DNA from: Prevotellaceae bacterium
GTDB taxonomy: Bacteria > Bacteroidota > Bacteroidia > Bacteroidales > Bacteroidaceae
Direction: 5' to 3'
Assembly (NCBI GenBank): GCA_003150315.1
Contig: QAML01000091.1
Location: forward strand, 1-64,000
DNA length: 64,000 nucleotides
Shown here one piece after another: positions 37,063-45,839 of the stretch. Within the stretch, counting starts at the first letter, position 1. Each line of letters begins with the position of its first letter. The notes under the pieces were generated by a model, which had not been told where the DNA came from, did no database searches, and saw only the letters and a program-made list of their open reading frames with translations. Position numbers and translations under genes: made by a program.

Positions 37063-38037
37063 TTATTTGTCGCGGCTCACAACAAAATCAACATATCCCC
37101 TTATGGCGTTTTTTACTGTCTCGTTCCTATATGATTCGAGAATGTCATAAGCTTCACTGCGAAACTTGTCCATCACCTCATAAGCATAGGAAATACCGCC
37201 GTTTGCTTTGATAAATTCAATAAAATCACTTATTTCATCGGCAGTTGCACTACCCTCCTTTACTTTTCGGGCAATGTCGTGATAATGTGCATTATCGCTG
37301 TTGTTCAAAACGAAAACCGCAGGAAGAGTAAGCTTTCCTTCAAGCATATCATTGCCTGTGGGCTTGCCAATCTTGGTGTTGTCGTAATAATCAAATATAT
37401 CGTCGCGAATTTGGAAGCACATACCAATTATTTCTCCCAATCTCTTGGCTTTCTTAACGTTATCGGCAGATGCCCCAACCGAGAACGCCCCGAGTTCGCC
37501 GCATGCAGAAAAAAGTTCGGCAGTTTTGTTGCGTATAACCTCGTAGTAAGCCTCCTCTGAAACAACCTTGTTGCGTATGTTAGCCTGCTGCTTCACCTCT
37601 CCCTCGGACAAAAGAATTCCAAGCTCCGAAATACGGTTCACAATGGGCATTTTTCCTGTTTTCACCGACTGTTGCAAAGCCAGCGACAACAGATAATCGC
37701 CAACCAATACGGCGAGTTTGTTTCCGAACTTGGCATTCACCGACTTCAATCCCCTGCGCTCGTCGCTCTCATCCACCACATCGTCGTGGAGAAGACTGGC
37801 ATTATGAAAAAGTTCAAGCGCAAGAGCCACATTGTAAGTAACTTCGTTTACAGGAGCAAACTCTTTTGCAGTGAGCAAAACGAGTATAGGTCTCATCATC
37901 TTTCCTTTACGCGAACGCACATGCTCAAGAATTGTTCCGAGCAAGTCATCTTCATGACTCAAAACCTTGTCATAAAGTTCAACACACTGTGAAAGCTCCT
38001 TTTCTATAGGGAAAGATATTTGATGAAGTTCTGCCAT
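37063..38037 (-). CDS. Polyprenyl (octaprenyl-type) diphosphate synthase
   Basis: The 324-residue trans-isoprenyl synthase makes the quinone side chain by adding IPP units to an allylic diphosphate. The first Asp-rich motif is LLHDDVVDESDERRG and the second is QIRDDIFDY. GNKLAVLVGDYLL and KPTGNDMLEGKLTLP are also conserved. Product length cannot be set from sequence; in Bacteroidota it usually serves menaquinone. Monocistronic. Confidence 0.94.
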   Translation of the reverse strand: MAELHQISFPIEKELSQCVELYDKVLSHEDDLLGTILEHVRSRKGKMMRPILVLLTAKEFAPVNEVTYNVALALELFHNASLLHDDVVDESDERRGLKSVNAKFGNKLAVLVGDYLLSLALQQSVKTGKMPIVNRISELGILLSEGEVKQQANIRNKVVSEEAYYEVIRNKTAELFSACGELGAFSVGASADNVKKAKRLGEIIGMCFQIRDDIFDYYDNTKIGKPTGNDMLEGKLTLPAVFVLNNSDNAHYHDIARKVKEGSATADEISDFIEFIKANGGISYAYEVMDKFRSEAYDILESYRNETVKNAIRGYVDFVVSRDK

Positions 38038-38055
38038 GTCCTTATTTTGAAGCTA

Positions 38056-38063
38056 CAAAAATA
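38056..38063 (-). promoter_or_regulatory. Probable -7 box for the polyprenyl synthase gene
   Basis: The minus strand reads TATTTTTG, matching TAnnTTTG, 19 bases before the ATG at 38037. Confidence 0.5.
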
Positions 38064-38121
38064 CGAATTTATAGTTATCCATTCGATGAATTTCATTACA
38101 TTTACAGAAAAATAAAGACAG

Positions 38122-40962
38122 ATGAACAAATTATACCTGCTCGATGCCTATGCACTCATATATCGTGCTTACTATGCGCTCATACGCACCCCGCGAATAA
38201 ATTCTAAGGGATTCAATACTTCTGCAATTTACGGATTTGTCAATACACTTGAAGAAATAAAGCGGCTCTCCCCCACCCACATGGCTGTGGCGTTCGACCC
38301 GAAAGGCGGCAAAACTTTCCGCAACGAACTCTACCCGCTCTATAAGGCACAGCGCGAAGCAATGCCCGAAGACATTCGCAAATCCGTGCCCGTAATCAAG
38401 GACATTATCAAGGCTATGAACATACCTATACTTGAAGCTGAAAACTTTGAGGCTGACGATGTTATAGGAACAGCGTCCAAGAAATTCGCTTCGCCCGAAA
38501 ATGAAGTTTACATGATAACCGGTGACAAGGATTACGGGCAACTCGTAAACGAAAACGTGTGGATGCTTAAACCTTTACACGGCGGCGGATTCGAAAAAAT
38601 GGGTGTGGAAGAAATCAAATCCAAATACGGTTTGAATTCTCCCCTTCGAGTGATAGACCTGTTGGGACTGATGGGCGACACAGCCGATAACATTCCGGGA
38701 TGTCCGGGAGTTGGCGAAAAAACTGCCGCAAAACTTTTGTCGCAGTTCAAAAACATTGACGACATAATAGCAAACGCAAAAAACATAAAAGGAGCACTCG
38801 GGAAAAAAATAGAAAATTCCGAAGAGCAAATCAGACTTTCAAGAACTCTTGCGGTGATTCGCACCGACGTTCCAATTTCGTTTTCATTCGACGACCTGAA
38901 AGTAAAAGAACCTGATTCGGAAAAATTGAAAAAAATATTCTCGGAACTTGAATTCCGAACCATGTTGAAACGAATGGGTGCGGAACCGGAAAAAAACATC
39001 GGCGACTTTGCCGGAGGACTTTTTGATATGGTTGAACCGGAAAAGGGAGAAAAGCAAAAAAGTGTTAATAAAAATATAAAAACAAGCGTCCAAAAACGCG
39101 AAAATTTTGGAGCAGAGCCGACCAACTCCCAAGAAGAAGAAAAATATCGCAGTATTTCGAGCCTAAAAACACTACCCCACTCCTATTATCTCATTGATAA
39201 TGAAAACGAAATGCGCGAATTATGCCAAAAAATCCTGTCATCGGATTTCTTAAGTTTAGACACAGAAACCACATCAACCGATGCAATCAACGCAGAATTG
39301 GTTGGTTTGAGTTTCTCAATACGAGAATTCGAGGCTTTTTACATTCCCATACCTCCCGAAAGGGAAAAGGCACAAAAAATAGTGGATATTTTCAAACCCG
39401 CATACGAATGCGAAAATTTGAAAATAGGTCAGAACATAAAATACGACATACTTGTTTTGCGCAATTACGGAGTTCGCGTTGGCGGAAAGCTTTGGGACAC
39501 GATGGTGGCGCATTATATTTTGCAGCCGGAGCTTCCTCATAACATGGATAGCCTTGCTGAAAAATATCTTGACTACTCCACTATTAAAATTGAAGAACTT
39601 ATCGGACCAAAAGGTAAGAATCAAAAGAATATGCGCGAGCTTTTGCCGCAAAACATATATGAGTACGCCTGCGAGGATGCCGATGTAACTCTCCGGCTTC
39701 AGAATGTATTGAAACCCGAACTCGCAAAAGCGGAAATGGAAAACCTTTTCAACGATGTGGAAATGCCTCTTGTCAACGTGCTTGTGGAAATGGAGGAAAA
39801 CGGAGTGAGTATTGATACGGCGGCTCTCAAAGAAACTTCGGAACTTTTCACTCAGCGCATGAACAAATACGAAGAAGAAGTCTACAAAATAGCCGGGGAA
39901 AAATTCAATCTCTCATCTCCCAAACAAGTTGGCGAAGTTCTTTTCGACAAAATGGCTCTCGATCCGAAAGCCAAGAAAACTAAAACGGGACAATACGTTA
40001 CTTCGGAAGAAGTTCTGGCTAAACTGCGGAACAACAACCCGATAGTTGACCTTATTCTCAAATATCGCGGCATGAAAAAGCTGATTTCAACCTACCTCGA
40101 TGCCTTGCCGCAGCTGATAAATCCGAGAACGGGAAAAATACATACCTCTTTCAATCAAACTGTTACGGCTACCGGAAGATTAAGTTCGAGCAATCCGAAT
40201 TTGCAAAACATTCCTGTGCGCGGAGACGACGGAAAAGAAATACGCAAAGCATTTATTCCCGAAAACGGATGCGAGTTTTTCTCTGCCGATTACTCTCAAA
40301 TCGAACTTAGAATCATGGCTCATCTTTCGCAGGACCAACATATGCTCGCAGCTTTCAATAATAATTACGATGTTCACGCAGCTACTGCCGCCAAAATCTA
40401 TCATAAACCTATTGAGGAAGTAACCAAAGACGAACGGCGCAAGGCTAAAACCGCCAATTTCGGCATTATTTACGGCATTTCCGCCTTCGGACTTTCGGAA
40501 CGTCTGAATATTTCCAGAAGAGAAGCCAAAGAACTAATTGACAATTACTTCAAGGAATATCCGAGAATAAGGGAATACATGGACGAAAGCATTGAAAAAG
40601 CGCGCGAAAAGGGATATATTGAAACTATTCTCAATCGCCGCCGCTACCTTCCCGACATAAATTCGAGCAATTCGGTTGTGCGCGGATATGCAGAGCGAAA
40701 CGCAATAAACGCTCCCATACAGGGCAGTGCCGCCGACATAATTAAAATTGCCATGGTTAGGATTTACAAACGTTTCAAAGAGGAAAATATGCGCTCGAAA
40801 ATGATTCTGCAGGTTCATGACGAATTGAATTTCAGCGTATTTCCCGACGAAAAAGAAAAGGTTAAGAACATTGTGGTTGAGGAAATGGAAAAGGCTTATC
40901 CACTGTCCGTTCCCTTGAAATCAGACTATGGGTGGGGTAAAAACTGGCTCGAAGCCCATTGA
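38122..40962 (+). CDS. polA: DNA polymerase I
   Basis: The 946-residue enzyme has three domains. The 5' nuclease domain (about 1-290) has VAFDPKGGKTFRNELYP, FEADDVIGT and TGDKDYGQLV. The 3'-5' exonuclease domain (about 350-540) keeps its catalytic residues (LSLDTETTSTDA and later ACEDADVT), so proofreading is likely active. The polymerase domain has motif A (ADYSQIELRIMAHLS), the O-helix (RRKAKTANFGIIYG) and motif C (LQVHDELNFS). It processes Okazaki fragments and fills repair gaps. It is divergent from the polyprenyl synthase gene, with an 84-base gap. Confidence 0.97.
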   Translation: MNKLYLLDAYALIYRAYYALIRTPRINSKGFNTSAIYGFVNTLEEIKRLSPTHMAVAFDPKGGKTFRNELYPLYKAQREAMPEDIRKSVPVIKDIIKAMNIPILEAENFEADDVIGTASKKFASPENEVYMITGDKDYGQLVNENVWMLKPLHGGGFEKMGVEEIKSKYGLNSPLRVIDLLGLMGDTADNIPGCPGVGEKTAAKLLSQFKNIDDIIANAKNIKGALGKKIENSEEQIRLSRTLAVIRTDVPISFSFDDLKVKEPDSEKLKKIFSELEFRTMLKRMGAEPEKNIGDFAGGLFDMVEPEKGEKQKSVNKNIKTSVQKRENFGAEPTNSQEEEKYRSISSLKTLPHSYYLIDNENEMRELCQKILSSDFLSLDTETTSTDAINAELVGLSFSIREFEAFYIPIPPEREKAQKIVDIFKPAYECENLKIGQNIKYDILVLRNYGVRVGGKLWDTMVAHYILQPELPHNMDSLAEKYLDYSTIKIEELIGPKGKNQKNMRELLPQNIYEYACEDADVTLRLQNVLKPELAKAEMENLFNDVEMPLVNVLVEMEENGVSIDTAALKETSELFTQRMNKYEEEVYKIAGEKFNLSSPKQVGEVLFDKMALDPKAKKTKTGQYVTSEEVLAKLRNNNPIVDLILKYRGMKKLISTYLDALPQLINPRTGKIHTSFNQTVTATGRLSSSNPNLQNIPVRGDDGKEIRKAFIPENGCEFFSADYSQIELRIMAHLSQDQHMLAAFNNNYDVHAATAAKIYHKPIEEVTKDERRKAKTANFGIIYGISAFGLSERLNISRREAKELIDNYFKEYPRIREYMDESIEKAREKGYIETILNRRRYLPDINSSNSVVRGYAERNAINAPIQGSAADIIKIAMVRIYKRFKEENMRSKMILQVHDELNFSVFPDEKEKVKNIVVEEMEKAYPLSVPLKSDYGWGKNWLEAH

Positions 40963-41033
40963 TTTTTCAAACCCTTTTCCCCCACTCCGCCACGGTTGTT
41001 TTTAATGTAAAATTCAACTTTGAAGAAAAAAAG

Positions 41034-41064
41034 TTTGCAGAATGAAATGTTTTGAGTAATTTTG
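41034..41064 (+). promoter_or_regulatory. Bacteroidota promoter for tRNA-Gln (-33 TTTG, -7 TAATTTTG)
   Basis: TTTG (41034-41037) and TAATTTTG (41057-41064) are separated by 19 bases, the canonical spacing. Transcription should start about 20 bases before the tRNA. This is the most complete promoter in the window. Confidence 0.75.
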
Positions 41065-41092
41065 CACTGCTATTTAACGATAGCATCGTGTT

Positions 41093-41163
41093 TGTTCCAT
41101 GGTGTAATGGCAGCACTAGAGTTTTTGGTTCTCTCAGTCATCGTTCGAATCGGTGTGGAACAA
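41093..41163 (+). tRNA. tRNA-Gln (anticodon TTG)
   Basis: The acceptor arms TGTTCCA and TGGAACA pair fully, with discriminator A at 41163. The T arm CATCG-TTCGAAT-CGGTG is intact. The anticodon loop TTTTGGT gives TTG. CCA is not encoded. The closing pair of the anticodon stem (AGAGT / TCTCT) is a T-T mismatch next to the loop, while the rest of the stem pairs. Confidence 0.95.
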
Positions 41164-41171
41164 CTAAAATG

Positions 41172-41200
41172 GCGATACGCTTCGGTGTATCGCTTTTTTT
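41172..41200 (+). terminator. Intrinsic terminator after tRNA-Gln
   Basis: Stem GCGATACGC / GTGTATCGC closed by a TTCG tetraloop and followed by seven T. It starts 9 bases after the tRNA end. Confidence 0.92.
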
Positions 41201-41280
41201 ATATTTCAATTAATATTCCGCAATTCATTTCACGCATTTAATATTATTTACTATCATTGCATTATCAAACATTAATTGAA

Positions 41281-42093
41281 ATGAACAGCGTTTTCAATAA
41301 GCTCACAGCCGTTGCTGTCTTCATGTTCATAGGCATTTCGGCTTTTTCACAGGAAAAAACTTCCAAGAAAATCGAAGGAATATGGCAGCTTGTAATTCCT
41401 TCGCGAAACATATCCGACAATCAAAAGAAATTTGTGGATACGTGGAAAATTTACAGTGGCGACGGAACTTACACAATCATGAGCAACAATACTCCGACGG
41501 GCATTTCCATGTTGAAAGCCCAGGGAAAATATACCGTTGTAAACGATTCTGTGGTTAAGGAAACAAATGAAATTTCGCAAACAGGGAAAGCAGAAAAAAA
41601 CGACTGTATAAAAGTGGAATTCATTGGAAAAGAGTTGATGAACACCTATCACAACATCAATTCCAAAGAAGGAATTTGGGAAGAACTCTGGAAACGTGTA
41701 AGCACTAATGCGGATGATTCCGACATGGAATATCTCAACACAGAAAAAGACAATTATAAAGTTTCAAGAGACCTTGACGGAATCTACACCGTTACCGAAA
41801 AAATGCCGGAATATTCGGGAGGAAGCTATGAAGACTTGGTTAAAAAAGTATCCCAAACCGTTGTCTATCCCGAAGAAGCTCAGGAAAAAGGACTTGAAGG
41901 CATTACATTGGTGCGGTTTGTGGTAAACAAAAAAGGCAAAACCGAGAATCTGCAAATCATGCGCTCTTCCTACCCCATTCTCGACGAAGAAGCCAAGAGA
42001 GTTATCAGTAAACTTTCTTTCATTCCGGGAATGCACGACGGCAAAAAGGTGAAAGTTTATATGACAATACCCGTTAATTTCAAACTCAGATGA
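41281..42093 (+). CDS. Secreted TonB C-terminal-domain protein with DUF4488-like N-terminal domain
   Basis: The protein is 270 residues from ATG 41281 (MNSVFNKLTAV); the earlier ATG at 41257 would place residues before the signal peptide. Signal peptide about 1-22. The first domain (about 30-140, KIEGIWQLVIPSR) resembles DUF4488/lipocalin-like modules. The last 95 residues form a TonB C-terminal domain (VYPEEAQEKGLEGITLVRF to VKVYMTIPVNF). It lacks the N-terminal membrane anchor and Pro-rich spacer of true TonB, so it probably does not energise receptors in the normal way. The role is unknown. Confidence 0.82.
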   Translation: MNSVFNKLTAVAVFMFIGISAFSQEKTSKKIEGIWQLVIPSRNISDNQKKFVDTWKIYSGDGTYTIMSNNTPTGISMLKAQGKYTVVNDSVVKETNEISQTGKAEKNDCIKVEFIGKELMNTYHNINSKEGIWEELWKRVSTNADDSDMEYLNTEKDNYKVSRDLDGIYTVTEKMPEYSGGSYEDLVKKVSQTVVYPEEAQEKGLEGITLVRFVVNKKGKTENLQIMRSSYPILDEEAKRVISKLSFIPGMHDGKKVKVYMTIPVNFKLR

Positions 42094-42140
42094 TTTTGAA
42101 AAGGGTTTGATACCACCTTTTCATAACCTTTTCATACATC

Positions 42141-42232
42141 CGAAAAAACATAAGCCATGTCGTAAAAAATACAAGGCACATATTTTAAAATATAAGGCAC
42201 TTATTTCAAAATATATGCCTTATGTTTTTTTT
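42141..42232 (+). repeat. CPE copy H (two tandem g half-units)
   Basis: Core of g, g and inverted g half-units (42170-42227) with an outer element in which the stem bases are swapped (ACATAAGCCATGTCGT instead of ACACATGGCTTATCGC). The right flank is not recognisable. It lies between the convergent TonB-domain and C1 peptidase genes. Confidence 0.85.
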
Positions 42233-42332
42233 CATTACCGCCCTGTTTCTCACCATGTTTGGTATGGTGTTTGTTATATTGTATATTCGTCTTATTATTA
42301 AACATTTACGATAATGATGTTTTATATTAGAC

Positions 42333-42377
42333 AGAAAACAAAAACAGGACGGAGTTTAAGAGCTTCATCCTGTTTTT
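42333..42377 (-). terminator. Intrinsic terminator after the C1 peptidase gene
   Basis: On the minus strand AAAACAGGATGAAG pairs with CTCCGTCCTGTTTT (imperfect) and a T-rich tract follows. It begins 25 bases after the stop. Confidence 0.7.
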
Positions 42378-42401
42378 AGTTACGTTTTATATGATGTTTC
42401 G

Positions 42402-43799
42402 TTATTCCTCGGGAGCGAACATTGGATCCCATGGTGGAAGCAAGGTAGCCTTTTGTTTGAGCAAATCGAGCGTAGGCTGCGAAATATATTTCTTTTCAGC
42501 CACAAGACGGAACAAATATCCGTCAAACCACGAATCACTCATTATTAGGTGTCCCCTGTAACCGTAATCACTACCCCAACTGTTTTCTACTTCCCACTTC
42601 ACTGGTTTTCCGTCTTTTTCCAGATCAACCGCCATAAGAGTCATGGCATGTGAAGACATTGAAGCAAAACTTACGATACGTTCTTTCTTGGTCATATTGA
42701 AATCCGTTCCCATGATTGAAGAATAATCATAGTTAGCACTGTCGAGCACACCGGTGTTCTTGTCAAGGAATTTGCCCACATCGCAAGACATGTACATCAT
42801 TGTACTGTCCTTAATTGAGCGAATGGCTATGGCTTTGATTGAATCCATGGGGAGATTGAGATAAGTCCAGTTCTTTCCGTCGTAAGAATGACGGTCAAAG
42901 TCAATTTCGTAAACCTTGTTGTACGGACGAGTAGGGTCGTTCATGAGCATAACATAGTTGTTGTTCAAATCGTTAGCCACATATTCTTCATAGAAACCCT
43001 TCGGCGTGTATTCTTTTGTACTTATCGGTTTTCCGCTTTTGTCTGTCATAGTCCACGTAAACTTTTCAGGAGGAGTTCCGAGGAACAACGAAAGCATGTG
43101 ATATACCGTTCCGAGCATTTCAACCTTTCGCTTTTGAATTTCGTCTTTCTTGGCACCTTTTGCAGCCTTTTCGCGAAGTTCCAAACCAAATTGGCGGAGT
43201 TTATAGCTTATAAGCATGTTCATTCTGCTTGTATTGTTAGAAGCGAAAGTCTCAGGCATTATGTCGGAAGGCACAACTCCGTATTTCGAAATAATGTCTG
43301 CAATTCCAGTGAACTGACCGCCGTCGGAAAGAGGATTCTTGAAAAGCCACTCGACAAGCTTGTCGTCCATAGGTTTCTTGGCGTTGTCAATGATTCCTTG
43401 GAGAAATAAATTTGATTTCTCAAGTTGGTCATAGAAAAAACTGTAACTTTGCGAAAACTTGAACTCTCCCAAACCATATTTGGCAATCATTTTGGCACGC
43501 ATTACATTAAGACCCGTAAAAAGCCAACATCTTCCCGAAGATTTTTGGTCGGTAATGCCTTCAGACTTTACATAGTTTGAAAAAAACTTGTTTTGCGCCA
43601 CGGGATTAGCCGCGTTTCGCGTTAGAACATTAATGTCCGTAGCCGTTAGAGCATTGGCGAGTGCTTTGTCTGCCGCAGCAGAGCCCTGCATCTTTTTCAG
43701 TTTTCCCAAAACATCGGGAGTGATGGCTCCGTTGTTCTGTGAAAAAGCCGAAAAACCGCATACCGCAACTGCAAGCAGGGTAGTGGTGATTCTATTCAT
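42402..43799 (-). CDS. Secreted C1B-family cysteine peptidase (bleomycin hydrolase/PepC-like)
   Basis: The protein is 465 residues from ATG 43799 (MNRITTTLLAVAVCGFSAFS). The longer in-frame start at 43835 adds residues before the signal peptide and overlaps the -7 box. The catalytic triad is visible: Cys in QKSSGRCWLFTGLN, His in SSHAMTLMAVD and Asn in WEVENSWG. The family includes aminopeptidases of the bleomycin hydrolase type. Bacterial PepC enzymes are usually cytoplasmic, but this one carries an export signal, common in Bacteroidales. Monocistronic. Confidence 0.9.
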   Translation of the reverse strand: MNRITTTLLAVAVCGFSAFSQNNGAITPDVLGKLKKMQGSAAADKALANALTATDINVLTRNAANPVAQNKFFSNYVKSEGITDQKSSGRCWLFTGLNVMRAKMIAKYGLGEFKFSQSYSFFYDQLEKSNLFLQGIIDNAKKPMDDKLVEWLFKNPLSDGGQFTGIADIISKYGVVPSDIMPETFASNNTSRMNMLISYKLRQFGLELREKAAKGAKKDEIQKRKVEMLGTVYHMLSLFLGTPPEKFTWTMTDKSGKPISTKEYTPKGFYEEYVANDLNNNYVMLMNDPTRPYNKVYEIDFDRHSYDGKNWTYLNLPMDSIKAIAIRSIKDSTMMYMSCDVGKFLDKNTGVLDSANYDYSSIMGTDFNMTKKERIVSFASMSSHAMTLMAVDLEKDGKPVKWEVENSWGSDYGYRGHLIMSDSWFDGYLFRLVAEKKYISQPTLDLLKQKATLLPPWDPMFAPEE

Positions 43800-43832
43800 A
43801 ACTATTTTAATGATTAATATATGTCTTAGATG

Positions 43833-43840
43833 CAAATTTA
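43833..43840 (-). promoter_or_regulatory. Probable -7 box for the C1 peptidase gene
   Basis: The minus strand reads TAAATTTG, matching TAnnTTTG, 34 bases before ATG 43799. Confidence 0.55.
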
Positions 43841-43860
43841 GCTGTTTATTTTTTATTTAA

Positions 43861-44209
43861 GCTAAACACACCGCAGGCAGCAACCATTGCCTCATATATT
43901 ATATATATCATCCTATTTTTATTTTCTAAAAAAGAAGATGATAATTATAATACGGTGTGGAAAATGTGGAAAACTCAGAAAAAATAAATAAATAATGTGT
44001 GCATAGAATTGAAAAACAGAAAAATAAGAAGGTAAAGCGTATTGTGTAAAACTGTTGATAAGTCTGTGAAAACGGTGTTGAAATGTCCGTGGCTTATTAA
44101 CCTGAACTCGTAAAAGCCCGTATTTTTGTTGATACGGTTTATAAGAATAAACAACTTTTCAACAGGTTTTCCACCGACTTATCCACCGTTTTTCTAATTT
44201 TGCAAAATA
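43861..44209. other. Candidate chromosomal replication origin (oriC)
   Basis: The non-coding divergent gap is AT-rich (43893-43950 and 43981-44040). It holds a cluster of DnaA-box-like nonamers (consensus TTATCCACA / TGTGGATAA). TGTGGAAAA occurs twice in direct tandem (43956-43964, 43965-43973), TGTTGATAA at 44053-44061, TGTTGATAC at 44127-44135, TTTTCAACA at 44156-44164, TTTTCCACC at 44167-44175 and TTATCCACC at 44179-44187. Left boxes and right boxes face each other. Every gene from here to 63252 is on the plus strand, and two parS-like sites lie 12-14 kb to the left. dnaA itself is not in the window. No box is a perfect match. Confidence 0.6.
44195..44202 (+). promoter_or_regulatory. -7 box immediately before the RNA methyltransferase gene (near-leaderless)
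   Basis: TAATTTTG matches TAnnTTTG and ends only 7 bases before the ATG at 44210. The transcript would begin within about three bases of the start codon. It borders the candidate origin. Confidence 0.5.
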
Positions 44210-44746
44210 ATGAGAAAGCTAAAAGTTACGGAACTGAAAAGAATAGATGTTCGTCAGTTCAAAGCATCCGATAAAACTCCTCTCACAGTTGTTCTCGACG
44301 ACGTAAGGAGCATGTATAATGTAGGTTCGGTATTTCGCACGGCAGATTCCTTCAGACTTGAAAAAATAATGCTTTGCGGAATAACTGCGTGCCCGCCTCA
44401 TCCGGAAATTCACAAGACTGCTCTCGGCGCAGAGCTTTCAATGGAGTGGAAGAAGTGCGAAAATACTATCGAAGCGGTAAACAAACTCCATGAAGAAGGT
44501 TATGAGGTTTACGCTCTCGAACAAGTGGAACACAGTGTGCCGCTTCAGAATTTCAAGGTGGAACAAGGAAAGAAATATGCCCTGATTCTCGGAAATGAAG
44601 TCAAAGGTGTATCGCAAGAAGCGGTAAATATTTGCGACGGAGCAATAGAAATTCCGCAATTCGGAACTAAACATTCCATGAATGTATCGGTTTCGGGAGG
44701 AATTGCAATATGGCAGATTGCTTCTCAACTACTGAAGTTGCAATAA
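44210..44746 (+). CDS. TrmH/SpoU-family RNA 2'-O-methyltransferase
   Basis: The 178-residue SPOUT enzyme shows the three family motifs: NVGSVFRTADSF, ILGNEVKGVSQEAV and IPQFGTKHSMNVSVSGGIA. The trefoil-knot domain fills the whole protein, so there is no extra RNA-binding domain and the target (tRNA or rRNA) cannot be assigned. The start at 44210 agrees with the usual family N-terminus (MRKL then KTPLTVVLDDVRS). It is followed 6 bases later by queG. Confidence 0.9.
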   Translation: MRKLKVTELKRIDVRQFKASDKTPLTVVLDDVRSMYNVGSVFRTADSFRLEKIMLCGITACPPHPEIHKTALGAELSMEWKKCENTIEAVNKLHEEGYEVYALEQVEHSVPLQNFKVEQGKKYALILGNEVKGVSQEAVNICDGAIEIPQFGTKHSMNVSVSGGIAIWQIASQLLKLQ

Positions 44747-44752
44747 AAATAT

Positions 44753-45694
44753 ATGCTTTCGGCAGAATATATAAAGAGTGTTTCGGCGGAATTAGGTTTT
44801 TCGGCGTGCGGAATCTGTAAGGCGGAAAAAATGAACAAGTCTTATTCCGATTATGTCAAAAGATTTATAGCCGAAGGCAGAAATGGTGAGATGGATTACC
44901 TTTCCCGAAATATGGATATGCGTTTTAATCCGGAAAAACTCGTAGAAGGTACGAAATCCATCATATCTGTTGCGCTCAATTACTATCCTGCGCGAAAAAT
45001 GAATGCTAAGGAATATACTTTTTCGTATTACGCTTACGGCAAAGACTATCATACGGTAGTTAAACAGAGGCTTTTTGAACTTTTCAACAGATTAAAGAAA
45101 AGCTGTGAGGGAAACGAAAAAGAATTGGAGGGTAGGGCGTTTTGCGATACTGCTCCTGTTTCGGAACGTTACTGGGCTTGGCGTGCCGGTGTTGGTTTTA
45201 TAGGCAAGAATACCCTTTTGATTATACCGCATAAAGGTAGTTTCTTTTTTCTTGGGGAACTTTTCGTAAATGCCGAGGTAGACAAATATGATGAACCCTT
45301 GAAAAATTATTGCGGAAACTGTACTAAATGTATTGATGCCTGTCCCGGCAATGCCATTTTCGAACCTTACAATCTCGATGCAAGGAAATGTTTGTCGTAT
45401 CTCACTATTGAGAGCAGAAAAGAACTGCCTGCGGGCACGGAAAACAAAATGGATAATTGTATTTACGGATGCGACAGATGTCAGAGTGCTTGTCCTCACA
45501 ACAATTTCGCTACTCCCACTGATGTCATTGAGTTTGCGCCGTCCGAAGAGCTTTTCGAAATGAAACGAGAGGATTGGGATTCGCTCACCGAAGAAGAGTA
45601 TAGAAAACTATTCAAAGGCAGTGCAGTAAAAAGGGCAAAGTATTCCGGACTAATGCGTAACATTAATGCCGTGAACAAGAAAAAATCAAAATAA
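44753..45694 (+). CDS. queG: Epoxyqueuosine reductase
   Basis: The 313-residue cobalamin-dependent iron-sulfur enzyme reduces epoxyqueuosine to queuosine in tRNA. The N-terminal DUF1730 region (about 1-150) is followed by a double [4Fe-4S] ferredoxin domain with CGNCTKCIDACPGNAI and CIYGCDRCQSACPHN, giving all eight cluster cysteines. It lies directly after the RNA methyltransferase gene, a pairing consistent with tRNA modification. Confidence 0.95.
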   Translation: MLSAEYIKSVSAELGFSACGICKAEKMNKSYSDYVKRFIAEGRNGEMDYLSRNMDMRFNPEKLVEGTKSIISVALNYYPARKMNAKEYTFSYYAYGKDYHTVVKQRLFELFNRLKKSCEGNEKELEGRAFCDTAPVSERYWAWRAGVGFIGKNTLLIIPHKGSFFFLGELFVNAEVDKYDEPLKNYCGNCTKCIDACPGNAIFEPYNLDARKCLSYLTIESRKELPAGTENKMDNCIYGCDRCQSACPHNNFATPTDVIEFAPSEELFEMKREDWDSLTEEEYRKLFKGSAVKRAKYSGLMRNINAVNKKKSK

Positions 45695-45774
45695 TCAGTG
45701 AGATAAGTATGTGATAATAAAAAGAAAAAAACTTTTTGGTGTCATAAAAATTTCTCCATATCAAACTTATTACA

Positions 45775-45782
45775 TACCTTTG
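45775..45782 (+). promoter_or_regulatory. Probable -7 box for greA
   Basis: TACCTTTG matches TAnnTTTG. Transcription from here gives a leader of about 108 bases before the greA ATG, longer than for other promoters in the window. Confidence 0.55.
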
Positions 45783-45796
45783 CAGAAACGAAAGAC

Positions 45797-45839
45797 AAAA
45801 GGATTCCATGGCTTTGCTTTGGGATTCTTTTAGTTTTTT
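45797..45839 (+). terminator. Terminator-like hairpin in the greA leader (possible attenuator)
   Basis: AAAAGGATTCC (45797-45807) pairs with GGGATTCTTTT (45821-45831) over 11 base pairs, two of them wobble, with a 13-base loop. AG and six T follow. It starts about 8-10 bases after the predicted transcription start and 58 bases before greA, so it may terminate most leader transcripts. A 21-codon ORF (ATG 45808 to TAA ending 45873) begins at the edge of the loop. Confidence 0.6.
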
